In this document: positions 9,225 to 17,248 of the stretch, piece by piece
Position numbering within the stretch: the first letter of the stretch is position 1
How the letters are laid out: the number at the start of each line of letters is the position of its first letter
From: Oribacterium sp. WCC10
GTDB taxonomy: Bacteria > Bacillota > Clostridia > Lachnospirales > Lachnospiraceae
Length of the DNA: 64,000 nucleotides
Reading direction: 5' to 3'
Assembly (NCBI RefSeq): GCF_900113415.1
Contig: NZ_FOPH01000011.1
Coordinates: 1-64,000 of the forward strand
Notes under the pieces: model-generated
Databases searched by the model: none
Told to the model about the DNA's origin: nothing
Seen by the model: only the letters and a program-made list of their open reading frames with translations
Program-made: the position numbers and the translations under genes

Positions 9225-10141
9225 TATTTCTCCTCTTCATCAAAGGTAAGATCTTTAGTCCAGCCATCGCGGGCAAATTTAACAGGATAAATCTGCCATA
9301 TATCATCCTTATAGATATCAGGACGCATCTCACTTGGTGAATAATGTGTGAACCACATCTCTTTTGGTTTTGCTTCGGCTCCAATCGTTGCAGCCTCATA
9401 CATCATCATGTGTTTATTTTTTTTGGCATTTTCAAGCTTTTCGCGCTCTCCGTACATGCCTTCACAGATAAACAGATCTACATCTCTCGCCATCTCAGTG
9501 ATGGTCTGAGTAGGACGGGTGTCTGTACAGTAGGTTACGCTAAGACCGCGTCGTGCTTCACCCATAACCATATCAGGGGTGTAAATAATTCCGTCATCCG
9601 CCGTAATGGTCTCCCCGTGCTGAAGGCGGTTCCAGAATCTCAGAGGGATGTTCTGAGCCTGGGCCTTTGCTGCATCGAATTTGCCGAGACGACGGATACT
9701 CACACGATAACCGTAACAGGTTACCTTGTGGTTGACTTTGAACGCATCAATGACAAAAGGACCGAACTCAAGCTGCTGCACAGATTCTTCAAGCTCGTGA
9801 TAAATGATTTCGAAAGGAAGCTCGGGAGCAACAACACGAAGGCTGTCTGCAACACGGCGGAGTCCTTTAGGTCCTATAATGTGTATAGGATTTGTGCGGT
9901 CTGCATTGGCGATGGAAAGCAGCATTCCGGGTAATCCCGAAATATGATCTGCATGATAGTGCGTGAAACAGATCACATCGATAGGCTTGGGAGACCAGGA
10001 TTTTTCCTTCATGGCGATCTGAGTACCTTCACCACAATCGATAAGCATATTGCTTCCGCTGCAGCGGAGCATGAGGCTGGTAAGCCATCTATTTGGAAGC
10101 GGCATCATTCCGCCGGTTCCCAGTAAACATAAATCAAGCAT
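9224..10141 (-). CDS. rnz: ribonuclease Z
   Basis: 305 residues, like B. subtilis RNase Z. It trims 3' trailers from tRNA precursors, especially those without encoded CCA, as for the tRNA-Ser in this window. A metallo-beta-lactamase fold is indicated by LGTGGM at the start and by the zinc motif THYHADH (residues 60-66), with later ligands in TYCTDTRP and [10 protein letters not shown]. It is placed between rimI and tsaD and coupled to tsaD. Confidence 0.9.
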   Translation of the reverse strand: MLDLCLLGTGGMMPLPNRWLTSLMLRCSGSNMLIDCGEGTQIAMKEKSWSPKPIDVICFTHYHADHISGLPGMLLSIANADRTNPIHIIGPKGLRRVADSLRVVAPELPFEIIYHELEESVQQLEFGPFVIDAFKVNHKVTCYGYRVSIRRLGKFDAAKAQAQNIPLRFWNRLQHGETITADDGIIYTPDMVMGEARRGLSVTYCTDTRPTQTITEMARDVDLFICEGMYGEREKLENAKKNKHMMMYEAATIGAEAKPKEMWFTHYSPSEMRPDIYKDDIWQIYPVKFARDGWTKDLTFDEEEK

Positions 10142-10252
10142 ATATTCTACCTTTCTATAAAAGGTTTCTGGTTATAAAAACGATGTTGTTTTGTAGATTA
10201 TGAAACAGCAAAACCGTCTCTGGAAACGCTGATTAAAACAGTATCATCTGTG

Positions 10253-10744
10253 TCAGGGTGTTAATTTAAGAGACATGATAATGGCATCATCCACCGGATC
10301 TCTGTAGTAAGCTTTACGAATGTAAGATTCTGTAAAGCCCATTTTGCTGTATAGCTTTCTGGCGGCCTCATTGCAGGAACGAACTTCAAGAAATATCGTA
10401 GCGGCATCGTGTTCTATGGCGGTATTGATCATATGATGCATAAGCTTTTCCCCTATACCGCATCTTCTCATGTCACCGGAAACACAGATATTTTCCACTT
10501 CTGCTTCCGGACCTAAAAGACGAAGAATGCTGTAGCCGGCAAGATTACCGGCATACTGCTCTTCATCATCAGCATTTCCGACAGGATGTCTGTGTATAAT
10601 GAACGGAAAGTCATAGGATGATACGATGGCAGATTCAAAGTCATTGGACCTCCATGCCATGCTCCCGAAGGCTTTGCGTTCAGCTTCCAATACGTCAGGT
10701 ATATCGTATGGAACCATCATTTCTATTTCATTATTGTAATTCAT
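10253..10744 (-). CDS. rimI: ribosomal protein S18-alanine N-acetyltransferase
   Basis: 163 residues forming a GNAT domain. The acetyl-CoA loop is DMRRCGIGEKLM, and LEVRSCNEAARKLYSKMGF is the RimI-type C-terminal signature. It acetylates the N-terminal Ala of S18 in E. coli; the target here is inferred. It starts six bases after tsaB, an arrangement often seen in Firmicutes tsaE-tsaB-rimI-tsaD operons. Confidence 0.92.
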   Translation of the reverse strand: MNYNNEIEMMVPYDIPDVLEAERKAFGSMAWRSNDFESAIVSSYDFPFIIHRHPVGNADDEEQYAGNLAGYSILRLLGPEAEVENICVSGDMRRCGIGEKLMHHMINTAIEHDAATIFLEVRSCNEAARKLYSKMGFTESYIRKAYYRDPVDDAIIMSLKLTP

Positions 10745-10750
10745 AATTGA

Positions 10751-11584
10751 TCAAAGATTTTCCGGTAAAGACTCGTCTTCGTATCCGGCATCTGTTCCTA
10801 TCTTATAGTTACGGGCTTCAAGGACATCTGCAGCCTTTGCCTTTTTAAGTTTTTCAGGGTCATCGTGAGTGATGTCATACTCGCGAAGTCCGGCCTCTTC
10901 TTTTTCACGCTCTGCCTGAGGCTTGCGAATATAGCTGAGTTTGAAATCAGGTCCGGATACTGATTGTCCGCGCTGATACTTTTCTGCACCGATGATAGCA
11001 ACTGATGAAGCACGCTGAAGCGTATTCTGGGGACCAGCAAAACAATATGGAACAGTAAGGTTCCCGATCAGATAGTCACGATATACAGGTACAGCATCAC
11101 CCAGGAACATATGTCTTCCGCCGAGAGCATTGATGTGCTGAACCAGATGATCTATGCTGATAGCCTCTTCCTCACCAACAAGTTCTTCATTGGCAAAGGC
11201 TGCTGTATATACCTGATTGCGTCGTGCATCCATGATGGGATGAATGTATAAAACATCACCCGGAATCTGAACGGAGACATTACGCGCAAGAGCCTGAAGA
11301 GTGCTGACTTCTATAAGAGGGATTTTATATCCCAGTGCCAGACCCTTTGCGGTTGATGCACCGATACGGAGGCCGGTGAATGAGCCGGGACCTGCACTGA
11401 CAGCTATAGCATCGAGATCTCTGACCTCTCTCCCGGTACGTGAAAAAATCTCAGCCACCATAGGTAATAGTGTCTGAGAATGTGTGAGGCCTATATTTGT
11501 CGAATATTCTGCAAGGACAACGCCATCCTCCAAAAGAGCGCAGGAAGCGGTGTGTCCTGATGAATCAATACCTAAAATAAGCAT
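10751..11584 (-). CDS. tsaB: tRNA threonylcarbamoyladenosine biosynthesis protein TsaB
   Basis: 277 residues from ATG at 11584, which gives the typical start MLILGIDSSGHTASCAL. An upstream in-frame start would overlap tsaE and add 16 residues. ASKHA fold; the stretch SAGPGSFTGLRIGASTAKGLA is the TsaB signature. It is the non-catalytic partner that scaffolds TsaD and TsaE. The C-terminus after about residue 225 is charged and less conserved (KPQAEREKEEAG and on). Confidence 0.94.
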   Translation of the reverse strand: MLILGIDSSGHTASCALLEDGVVLAEYSTNIGLTHSQTLLPMVAEIFSRTGREVRDLDAIAVSAGPGSFTGLRIGASTAKGLALGYKIPLIEVSTLQALARNVSVQIPGDVLYIHPIMDARRNQVYTAAFANEELVGEEEAISIDHLVQHINALGGRHMFLGDAVPVYRDYLIGNLTVPYCFAGPQNTLQRASSVAIIGAEKYQRGQSVSGPDFKLSYIRKPQAEREKEEAGLREYDITHDDPEKLKKAKAADVLEARNYKIGTDAGYEDESLPENL

Positions 11585-11606
11585 AATAATAATCCATTTC
11601 GTTAGT

Positions 11607-12020
11607 TCAATACTCAATTTTTCTGTAGTCAAAGCCCTTTTCGAGATCCTTTTTGATGCGGATCCAATGAGCTTCTTCAGGGATCAGTTCTTCTATAAGC
11701 TCAGGCCATTCTATGATAGTGACGCCTTTGCCATAGAAATACTCCTCATATCCTATCTCTTCCATCTCGGATGGATCACCGATACGGTATACATCAAAAT
11801 GATAAAGAGGAAGACGACCTTCATACTCCTTGACTATGGTGAAGGTTGGAGAATTAACATAATCGTTTATGTCAAGTCCGGCAGCAAATCCCTGTGTAAA
11901 AACAGTTTTACCAACTCCAAGATCACCATCAAGGCAGATGATATCTCCGGGCTTTGCGGCTTCTCCAAGTTTTTTTCCGAATGCGAATGTCTCATCCGCA
12001 GAATTGCTTTCAAAAAACAT
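11607..12020 (-). CDS. tsaE: tRNA threonylcarbamoyladenosine biosynthesis ATPase TsaE
   Basis: 137 residues. The Walker A DGDLGVGKT (31-39) and the segment SPTFTIVKEYEG are characteristic. TsaE hydrolyses ATP to reset the TsaBD complex after each t6A reaction. It lies between the ACT-domain gene and tsaB with short spacers, so the three t6A assembly genes are transcribed together. Confidence 0.95.
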   Translation of the reverse strand: MFFESNSADETFAFGKKLGEAAKPGDIICLDGDLGVGKTVFTQGFAAGLDINDYVNSPTFTIVKEYEGRLPLYHFDVYRIGDPSEMEEIGYEEYFYGKGVTIIEWPELIEELIPEEAHWIRIKKDLEKGFDYRKIEY

Positions 12021-12053
12021 CAGTTATGTCCCTTCCCAAGTGTAAATGAACGA

Positions 12054-12509
12054 TCATCCAGGTGTGTTTTCCTGTGATAATATCTTCACATATTGAATAT
12101 TAGACCATGATTCTATCTCATGAATCATGGTATTTATGTCAGAGGTATCTTCCCTTACTTCTATAGAAACTGTAAGAGTGACTATAGAATTGATAGGGAT
12201 TGATTGGTGTATGGTGAGTATATTTGCTCTGTACTCCGATATCTTGGAGCATATCTTTGAAAGATACCCAAGCTCATCACGCATCTCAATAACAAGAGTA
12301 ACGGTCTTACCTTTGGAACTGTCGTAAAAAGGAAATATGTCATCCTTGTACTTGTAGAAGGAACTGCGGGAAATACCTGCTTTTTCAGTTGCCTCGGCAA
12401 TCGAAATACCTTTTTCGGACTCAAGTATACTCTTTACCTCAGCAACCTTCTTCAAAACTGTTGGTAATGCCTTTGTTCGAACAACAAAATAATCTGATTC
12501 GTTATTCAT
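12054..12509 (-). CDS. UPF0735 ACT domain-containing protein (PheB-like)
   Basis: 151 residues. An N-terminal helix-turn-helix-like part (about 35-60, EKAGISRSSFYKYKD) is joined to a C-terminal ACT domain (about 70-145, VTLVIEMRDELGYLSKICSKI). This matches the UPF0735 family, called PheB in B. subtilis. ACT domains usually bind amino acids; its target here is unknown. It lies 43 bases after prfB and 33 bases before tsaE. Confidence 0.88.
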   Translation of the reverse strand: MNNESDYFVVRTKALPTVLKKVAEVKSILESEKGISIAEATEKAGISRSSFYKYKDDIFPFYDSSKGKTVTLVIEMRDELGYLSKICSKISEYRANILTIHQSIPINSIVTLTVSIEVREDTSDINTMIHEIESWSNIQYVKILSQENTPG

Positions 12510-12552
12510 CAGAAAGCCTCCATAAATATCATGATGTCAGGCCATCATCCTG

Positions 12553-13692
12553 TCAGTCATCTCCCTGAATTCTTCTGTCAGGGCATCCAAGCTGCATCCA
12601 CTTAAGGTAAGCAGTGATGAAACGGTCGATATCTCCGTCAAGTACTGCATCTGTGTTGGAAGACTGCTCTCCTGAGCGGAGATCCTTTACCATGCGGTAT
12701 GGCTGCAATACGTATGAACGAATCTGAGAGCCCCATCCGTTATCCTTTACTTCTCCACGGATACCGGCGATCATCTCTTCCTGCTCTGCCTTTTCCTTGA
12801 GGTAAAGTCTTGCCTTCAACATCTGCATAGCCTTGGCACGGTTCTGTACCTGAGAACGCTCTTCCTGACATGCTACAACGATACCTGTAGGGATATGGAT
12901 GAGACGTACTGCGGATGAAGTCTTATTGATGTGCTGTCCGCCGGCACCTGATGAACGGAATACTTCCATCTTGATGTCTTCAGGACGTACTTCGATGTCG
13001 ATATCTGTTTCGATATCAGGCATGATGTCACAGGATACGAATGATGTCTGTCTCTTGCCCTGAGCATTGAACGGGGAAATACGTACAAGTCTGTGAATTC
13101 CTGCTTCTGAACGAAGATATCCGTAAGCATACTGACCGTCAATTTCGATAGTGGCTGACTTGATACCGGCTTCATCACCCTCAAGATAGTCAAGGATCTT
13201 ATAAGTGAAACCATGACGCTCTGCCCAGCGGGTATACATACGGTAAAGCATACCTGCCCAGTCGTTGGATTCTGTTCCGCCGGCTCCGGCATTGAGACGA
13301 AGGATAGCGTTCATGGTGTCGTACTCACCTGAAAGAAGTAGTCTTGTAGACATGGAATCAAGCTTTTCTGTGAACTCGTCAAGCATTTCCTTGACTTCGT
13401 TAACGCTATCCATATCTTCTTCCTCTTCAGCCATCTCGATAAGTGCACCAATGTCTTCGTATGCCTGAGTGAGATCTTCATATGCCTTAACATCATCCTT
13501 GAGACGACGTGCTTCTGTGGAATATTTGTTGGCTGACTCGGGATCTGCCCAGAAAGTCGGCTCTTCCATCATACGGTCAAGCTCAACGATTCTTTTCTGC
13601 TTATTTTCAAGGTCAAGAGAGGCACCGAGGTCCTTAAGAGACTGCTCCTTGCCGTTAAGTTCAAATTTGTATTGCTCTAACTCTACGATCAT
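12553..13692 (-). CDS. prfB: peptide chain release factor 2, no programmed frameshift
   Basis: 379 residues in one uninterrupted frame. It ends translation at UGA and UAA. The SPF recognition motif (206-208) and the catalytic GGQ (251-253) are present. In most bacteria prfB contains an in-frame UGA near codon 26 that demands a +1 shift (CUU UGA C). Here the same place reads CTT GAC (Leu26-Asp27, 13612-13617), as if the extra T had been lost, so autoregulation by frameshifting is absent. The C-terminal extension (KWMQLGCPDRRIQGDD) is slightly longer than usual. Confidence 0.97.
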   Translation of the reverse strand: MIVELEQYKFELNGKEQSLKDLGASLDLENKQKRIVELDRMMEEPTFWADPESANKYSTEARRLKDDVKAYEDLTQAYEDIGALIEMAEEEEDMDSVNEVKEMLDEFTEKLDSMSTRLLLSGEYDTMNAILRLNAGAGGTESNDWAGMLYRMYTRWAERHGFTYKILDYLEGDEAGIKSATIEIDGQYAYGYLRSEAGIHRLVRISPFNAQGKRQTSFVSCDIMPDIETDIDIEVRPEDIKMEVFRSSGAGGQHINKTSSAVRLIHIPTGIVVACQEERSQVQNRAKAMQMLKARLYLKEKAEQEEMIAGIRGEVKDNGWGSQIRSYVLQPYRMVKDLRSGEQSSNTDAVLDGDIDRFITAYLKWMQLGCPDRRIQGDD

Positions 13693-13780
13693 AGTTTTTC
13701 CTTTTATCTAATGGTTAATGGGTGTTGATATCATAAAGCTTAACCGAAAAGATGTCATGTATATCTTGGAAAACTTTATG

Positions 13781-13849
13781 AAAAATGCCGCGAAAATTAA
13801 TATTTCGCGGCACAGGTCAGGTGGCGAATCGTTAAATACTCCACCTGAC
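13781..13849 (-). terminator. double hairpin terminator after secA
   Basis: On the minus strand GTCAGGTGG / CCACCTGAC comes first (13816-13849). It is followed by TGCCGCGAAA / TTTCGCGGCA (13786-13812), whose stem runs into TTTTT. This separates secA from prfB. Confidence 0.85.
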
Positions 13850-13857
13850 GATAAATA

Positions 13858-16503
13858 TTAATCTTTATCTGCTGTGCTCTCAGGCTTGTCAGAAACAGCA
13901 ATCATGTCCTGATCGCTCATAGACTTGAGATACTCATTACGTCCATGACACTGCTTGTACTTCTTGCCTGAACCGCATGGGCATGGATCGTTAGGATATA
14001 CTTTGCGGATATCACGCTTCTTAGGTGCCTGAACTGCACTGTCATCACGGTTTGTGCCGGTAACCTGTGCAACCTGCTCACGTTCTACCTTCTGCTCTAC
14101 CTTGATATGATAGAGGATGCGGATGGTTTCTTCCTTGATAGCTGTAGTCATCTCCTCGAACATGGCAAAGCCCTGAATCTTGTACTCAACGAGAGGATCC
14201 TTCTGACCATAAGCCTGAAGACCGATACCGTCACGCATCATGTCCATATCGTCGATGTGGTTCATCCACTTCTGATCGATGACACGAAGAAGGATAACTC
14301 GTTCAATCTCACGCATCTGCTCAGGATTTGCGAAATCAGACTCCTTCTGCTCATACAGCTTGATAGCTTCTTCCTTGAGGAGCTGTTTGAACTCGTTCTT
14401 AGTCATTGAGTTGTACTGCTCTTCTGTCAGCTTTATCTTAGGGATAGGGATGATGCTCATGAGAGTATCATTGAGTCCGCTGAGATCCCAATCCTTTGCG
14501 GTTGTATCTTCGCCGACATTGGCATCAACATAACTCTCGACGATGTCCTGGATAAAGTTAATGATGAGAGAACGAAGGTCGTCACCATTCAGAACCTTTG
14601 CACGCTCGTCATAGATAACATCTCTCTGCTCGTTGTTTACTTCATCATACTTTAAGAGGTTCTCACGGATACCATAGTTGTTAAGCTCTATCTTCTGCTG
14701 TGCCTTCTCAATGGCATTGGAAAGCATCTTGTGATGAATCTGCTCACCCTCAGGTACGCCCAAAGCTTCAAACATGCTCATGAGACGATCAGAACCGAAG
14801 AGTCTCATGAGATCATCTTCAAGAGAGATGAAGAACTGAGACTGACCGGGGTCACCCTGTCTGCCGGCACGTCCACGAAGCTGGTTGTCGATACGTCTTG
14901 ACTCGTGACGTTCTGTACCGATGATATGAAGACCGCCTGCAGCAAGTGACTCAGGGTCAAGCTTGATATCAGTACCACGACCTGCCATGTTAGTTGCGAT
15001 AGTAACCGCACCATGCTGACCTGCGTCCGCAACGATGGCAGCTTCCATCTCATGGAACTTGGCATTCAGTACATTGTGCTTGATACCGCGACGCTTGAGC
15101 ATGCCGCTGAGAAGCTCGGATGTATCGATATTGATAGTACCTATAAGGACAGGGGCACCGGTCTCGTGTACTCTTACTGCCTCGTCTACTACGGCCTGGA
15201 ATTTCTCTTTCTTTGTCTTGTAAACGGCATCATCAAGGTCGATACGCTGAACAGGACGGTTTGTAGGAATACAGATAACATCCATGTAGTAGATGTTACG
15301 GAACTCCTTCTCCTCTGTCTGTGCAGTACCGGTCATACCAGCCTTTTTGTCGAACTTGTTGAAGAAGTTCTGGAATGTGATGGTGGCAAGAGTCTTTGAC
15401 TCACGCTTAACCTTAACGTGCTCCTTGGCCTCGATAGCCTGATGGAGACCATCGCTGTAGCGACGGCCCGGCATGATACGTCCTGTGAACTCATCAACGA
15501 TGAGGATCTCATCATCCTTTACTACATAATCCTTGTCACGATGCATAAGGTTGTTTGCACGGAGTGCAAGGATGACACAGTGCTGAATCTCAAGATTCTC
15601 AGGATCTGCAAGGTTCTTGATATGGAAGAACTGCTCAACCTTCTGAACACCGTCCTGTGTCAGGTTAACAGTTTTCTCTTTTTCATTTACGATAAAATCG
15701 CCGGTCTCTTCAATCACTTCGCCGAGGATGGCATCGAGCTTATTGAACTCTGCTGACTCCTCGCCGCGCTGAAGCTGCTTTGCAAGAACATCACAAACCT
15801 CATAAAGCTTTGTGGACTTTCCTGACTGACCGGAAATGATAAGCGGTGTACGTGCTTCATCGATAAGAACCGAGTCAACCTCATCGATGATACAGTAGTG
15901 GAGCCCGCGAAGAACCTGCTGGTTCTTGTAAACCGCCATGTTATCACGAAGATAGTCAAAACCAAGTTCGTTGTTGGTTACGTATGTGATATCGCAGTTG
16001 TATGCTTTCTGACGCTCCTCTGTTGACATATTGTTGAGTACAACACCAACTTTAAGACCAAGGAACTCATGGATACGACCCATCCATTCAGAGTCACGCT
16101 TTGCAAGATAATCATTGACTGTAACGATGTGAACGCCCTTGCCCTCAAGTGCATTCAGGTATGCAGGTGCGGTAGAAACAAGAGTCTTACCTTCACCGGT
16201 TCTCATCTCTGCAATACGGCCCTGATGAAGTACTACTCCACCGATAAGCTGTACAGGGAAATGTTTCATGCCGTTGACACGCTTACCTGCTTCACGAACA
16301 GTCGCAAATGCTTCAGGAAGGATGTCATCCAGAGTCTCGCCGTTAGCAAGACGCTCCTTAAACTTAGGTGTCTGTGCTTTAAGCTCCTCATCGGACATGG
16401 CTGTCATCTGCTCGTCATATGACAGGATTTTTTTGATAATCGGATCAATTCTCTTAAGCTCACGCTCAGAGTGGGTACCGAAAACCTTCTCTAATAAACT
16501 CAT
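13858..16503 (-). CDS. secA: preprotein translocase ATPase SecA
   Basis: 881 residues, standard length. It drives secretory proteins through SecYEG. The nucleotide-binding site MRTGEGKT (Walker A, about 100-107), the [15 protein letters not shown] box, and [10 protein letters not shown] motif VI are all visible. The C-terminus carries the zinc and SecB-type tail [17 protein letters not shown] at 16503 is preceded by AAGGAG. Upstream is a clear promoter (16578-16606) and then a 273-bp repeat element. Confidence 0.98.
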   Translation of the reverse strand: MSLLEKVFGTHSERELKRIDPIIKKILSYDEQMTAMSDEELKAQTPKFKERLANGETLDDILPEAFATVREAGKRVNGMKHFPVQLIGGVVLHQGRIAEMRTGEGKTLVSTAPAYLNALEGKGVHIVTVNDYLAKRDSEWMGRIHEFLGLKVGVVLNNMSTEERQKAYNCDITYVTNNELGFDYLRDNMAVYKNQQVLRGLHYCIIDEVDSVLIDEARTPLIISGQSGKSTKLYEVCDVLAKQLQRGEESAEFNKLDAILGEVIEETGDFIVNEKEKTVNLTQDGVQKVEQFFHIKNLADPENLEIQHCVILALRANNLMHRDKDYVVKDDEILIVDEFTGRIMPGRRYSDGLHQAIEAKEHVKVKRESKTLATITFQNFFNKFDKKAGMTGTAQTEEKEFRNIYYMDVICIPTNRPVQRIDLDDAVYKTKKEKFQAVVDEAVRVHETGAPVLIGTINIDTSELLSGMLKRRGIKHNVLNAKFHEMEAAIVADAGQHGAVTIATNMAGRGTDIKLDPESLAAGGLHIIGTERHESRRIDNQLRGRAGRQGDPGQSQFFISLEDDLMRLFGSDRLMSMFEALGVPEGEQIHHKMLSNAIEKAQQKIELNNYGIRENLLKYDEVNNEQRDVIYDERAKVLNGDDLRSLIINFIQDIVESYVDANVGEDTTAKDWDLSGLNDTLMSIIPIPKIKLTEEQYNSMTKNEFKQLLKEEAIKLYEQKESDFANPEQMREIERVILLRVIDQKWMNHIDDMDMMRDGIGLQAYGQKDPLVEYKIQGFAMFEEMTTAIKEETIRILYHIKVEQKVEREQVAQVTGTNRDDSAVQAPKKRDIRKVYPNDPCPCGSGKKYKQCHGRNEYLKSMSDQDMIAVSDKPESTADKD

Positions 16504-16577
16504 GTATATACTCCTTAATAACAGTGCGCAGACGTTTGACGCACAGATTTAGTCCTACTTTCAGCTATAACTATGAA

Positions 16578-16606
16578 ATATTATCACTAAACACCTTTTT
16601 ATTCAA
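16578..16606 (-). promoter_or_regulatory. promoter of secA
   Basis: On the minus strand TTGAAT (16601-16606) and TAATAT (16578-16583) are 17 bases apart, giving a leader of roughly 70 bases before secA. Confidence 0.6.
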
Positions 16607-16634
16607 GTCGGCACAGGAACTTTAAATTTATTTC

Positions 16635-16907
16635 ATGATGTAAGGGTCAAAAGTACCAAATCACGTGCCTGCACGTTGATTTGAGACTTTATGACCCGCC
16701 CGAACACGAATAACGTAGTCGTTTTGCATAGCAAAAGGACCTAAGTTTGAGTGTTCAGCAGCACAACTGCCTTCGATTTTTAATCGAAGGAGCCACGCGG
16801 CTTTGAGCGCTTCAAAGGAATCTGCAAGGATTCCTGCTCTATGCACACGAATGTGTGCGTGCTGTGCATCATCAGTGAGTGGCAAATACTTTTGACACTC
16901 ACGTCAT
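16635..16907 (+). repeat. complete MITE-like palindromic element (type copy)
   Basis: A 273-bp element whose ends are imperfect inverted repeats: left ATGATGTAAGGGTCAAAAGT, right (reverse complement) ATGACGTGAGTGTCAAAAGT. From left to right it holds the following modules. Module A (16635-16700) contains CAAATCACGTGC and TTTGAGACTTTATGACCCG. Module B (16701-16757) contains AACGTAGTCGTTTTGCATAG and ends GAGTGTTCAG. A linker palindrome follows, CTTCGATTTTTAATCGAAG. Module C runs to the end, with hairpin GCACACGAATGTGTGC and end hairpin GTGAGTG...CACTCAC. It has no credible open frame. Related copies are listed separately. Confidence 0.85.
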
Positions 16908-16921
16908 TTCATATTTTGAGC

Positions 16922-16958
16922 CAAAAAAATTAAGAGGAGATCTGTATAAGTCTCCTCT
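16922..16958 (-). terminator. terminator of the metal P-type ATPase operon
   Basis: On the minus strand AGAGGAGA / TCTCCTCT is followed within a few bases by seven T residues, just after the 32-residue ORF. Confidence 0.8.
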
Positions 16959-16975
16959 CAATCATTAAACCTGTT

Positions 16976-17074
16976 TTAGTGTTTTGAAACCATTTTATGT
17001 CCGGTCCAAAGACAGACGATTCCCGCGATCACCATAATGATCGCACTCCATTTATGCCATTTGAAATAATTCAT
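16976..17074 (-). CDS. 32-residue single-pass membrane peptide
   Basis: Sequence begins MNYFKWHKWS, then a hydrophobic helix (about 11-25) containing a Gly, and ends TGHKMVSKH. ATG at 17074 is preceded by AAGGAGCAGCTT, a strong site; a longer in-frame reading lacks one. It lies about 175 bases after the P-type ATPase stop and before the terminator, so it is probably the third gene of that unit. His and Lys in both tails could contact metal, but that is speculation. I do not recognise a named family with certainty. Confidence 0.6.
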   Translation of the reverse strand: MNYFKWHKWSAIIMVIAGIVCLWTGHKMVSKH

Positions 17075-17109
17075 AAGCTGCTCCTTATTCTGATTCAAAC
17101 ACCGATCAT

Positions 17110-17187
17110 ATGACGTGAGTGTTAAAAGTAATTGCAACTCACTGATTAGCGCCAACGCACATATTCGCGTGCAATATGCGTACATCA
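17110..17187 (-). repeat. palindromic element, right half, inverted
   Basis: Begins with the end sequence ATGACGTGAGTGTTAAAAGT and continues with ACTGATTAGCGCCAACGCAC and a GCACAT...ATGCG hairpin, which is module C in reverse orientation. It lies between the P-type ATPase and the small membrane peptide. Confidence 0.75.
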
Positions 17188-17248
17188 TCGTATAGTAAAG
17201 CAGTCCCGATTATGATCGGGAAAATGCTTTGGTTTCTGATTATTATAC

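Noticed and set aside
9344-9934. 196-codon plus-strand frame opposite rnz
   Set aside because: Antisense to a clear RNase Z gene, with no ribosome binding site or family.
16661-16885. 74-codon open frame on the minus strand
   Set aside because: It lies wholly inside the repeat element; other copies do not keep the frame.
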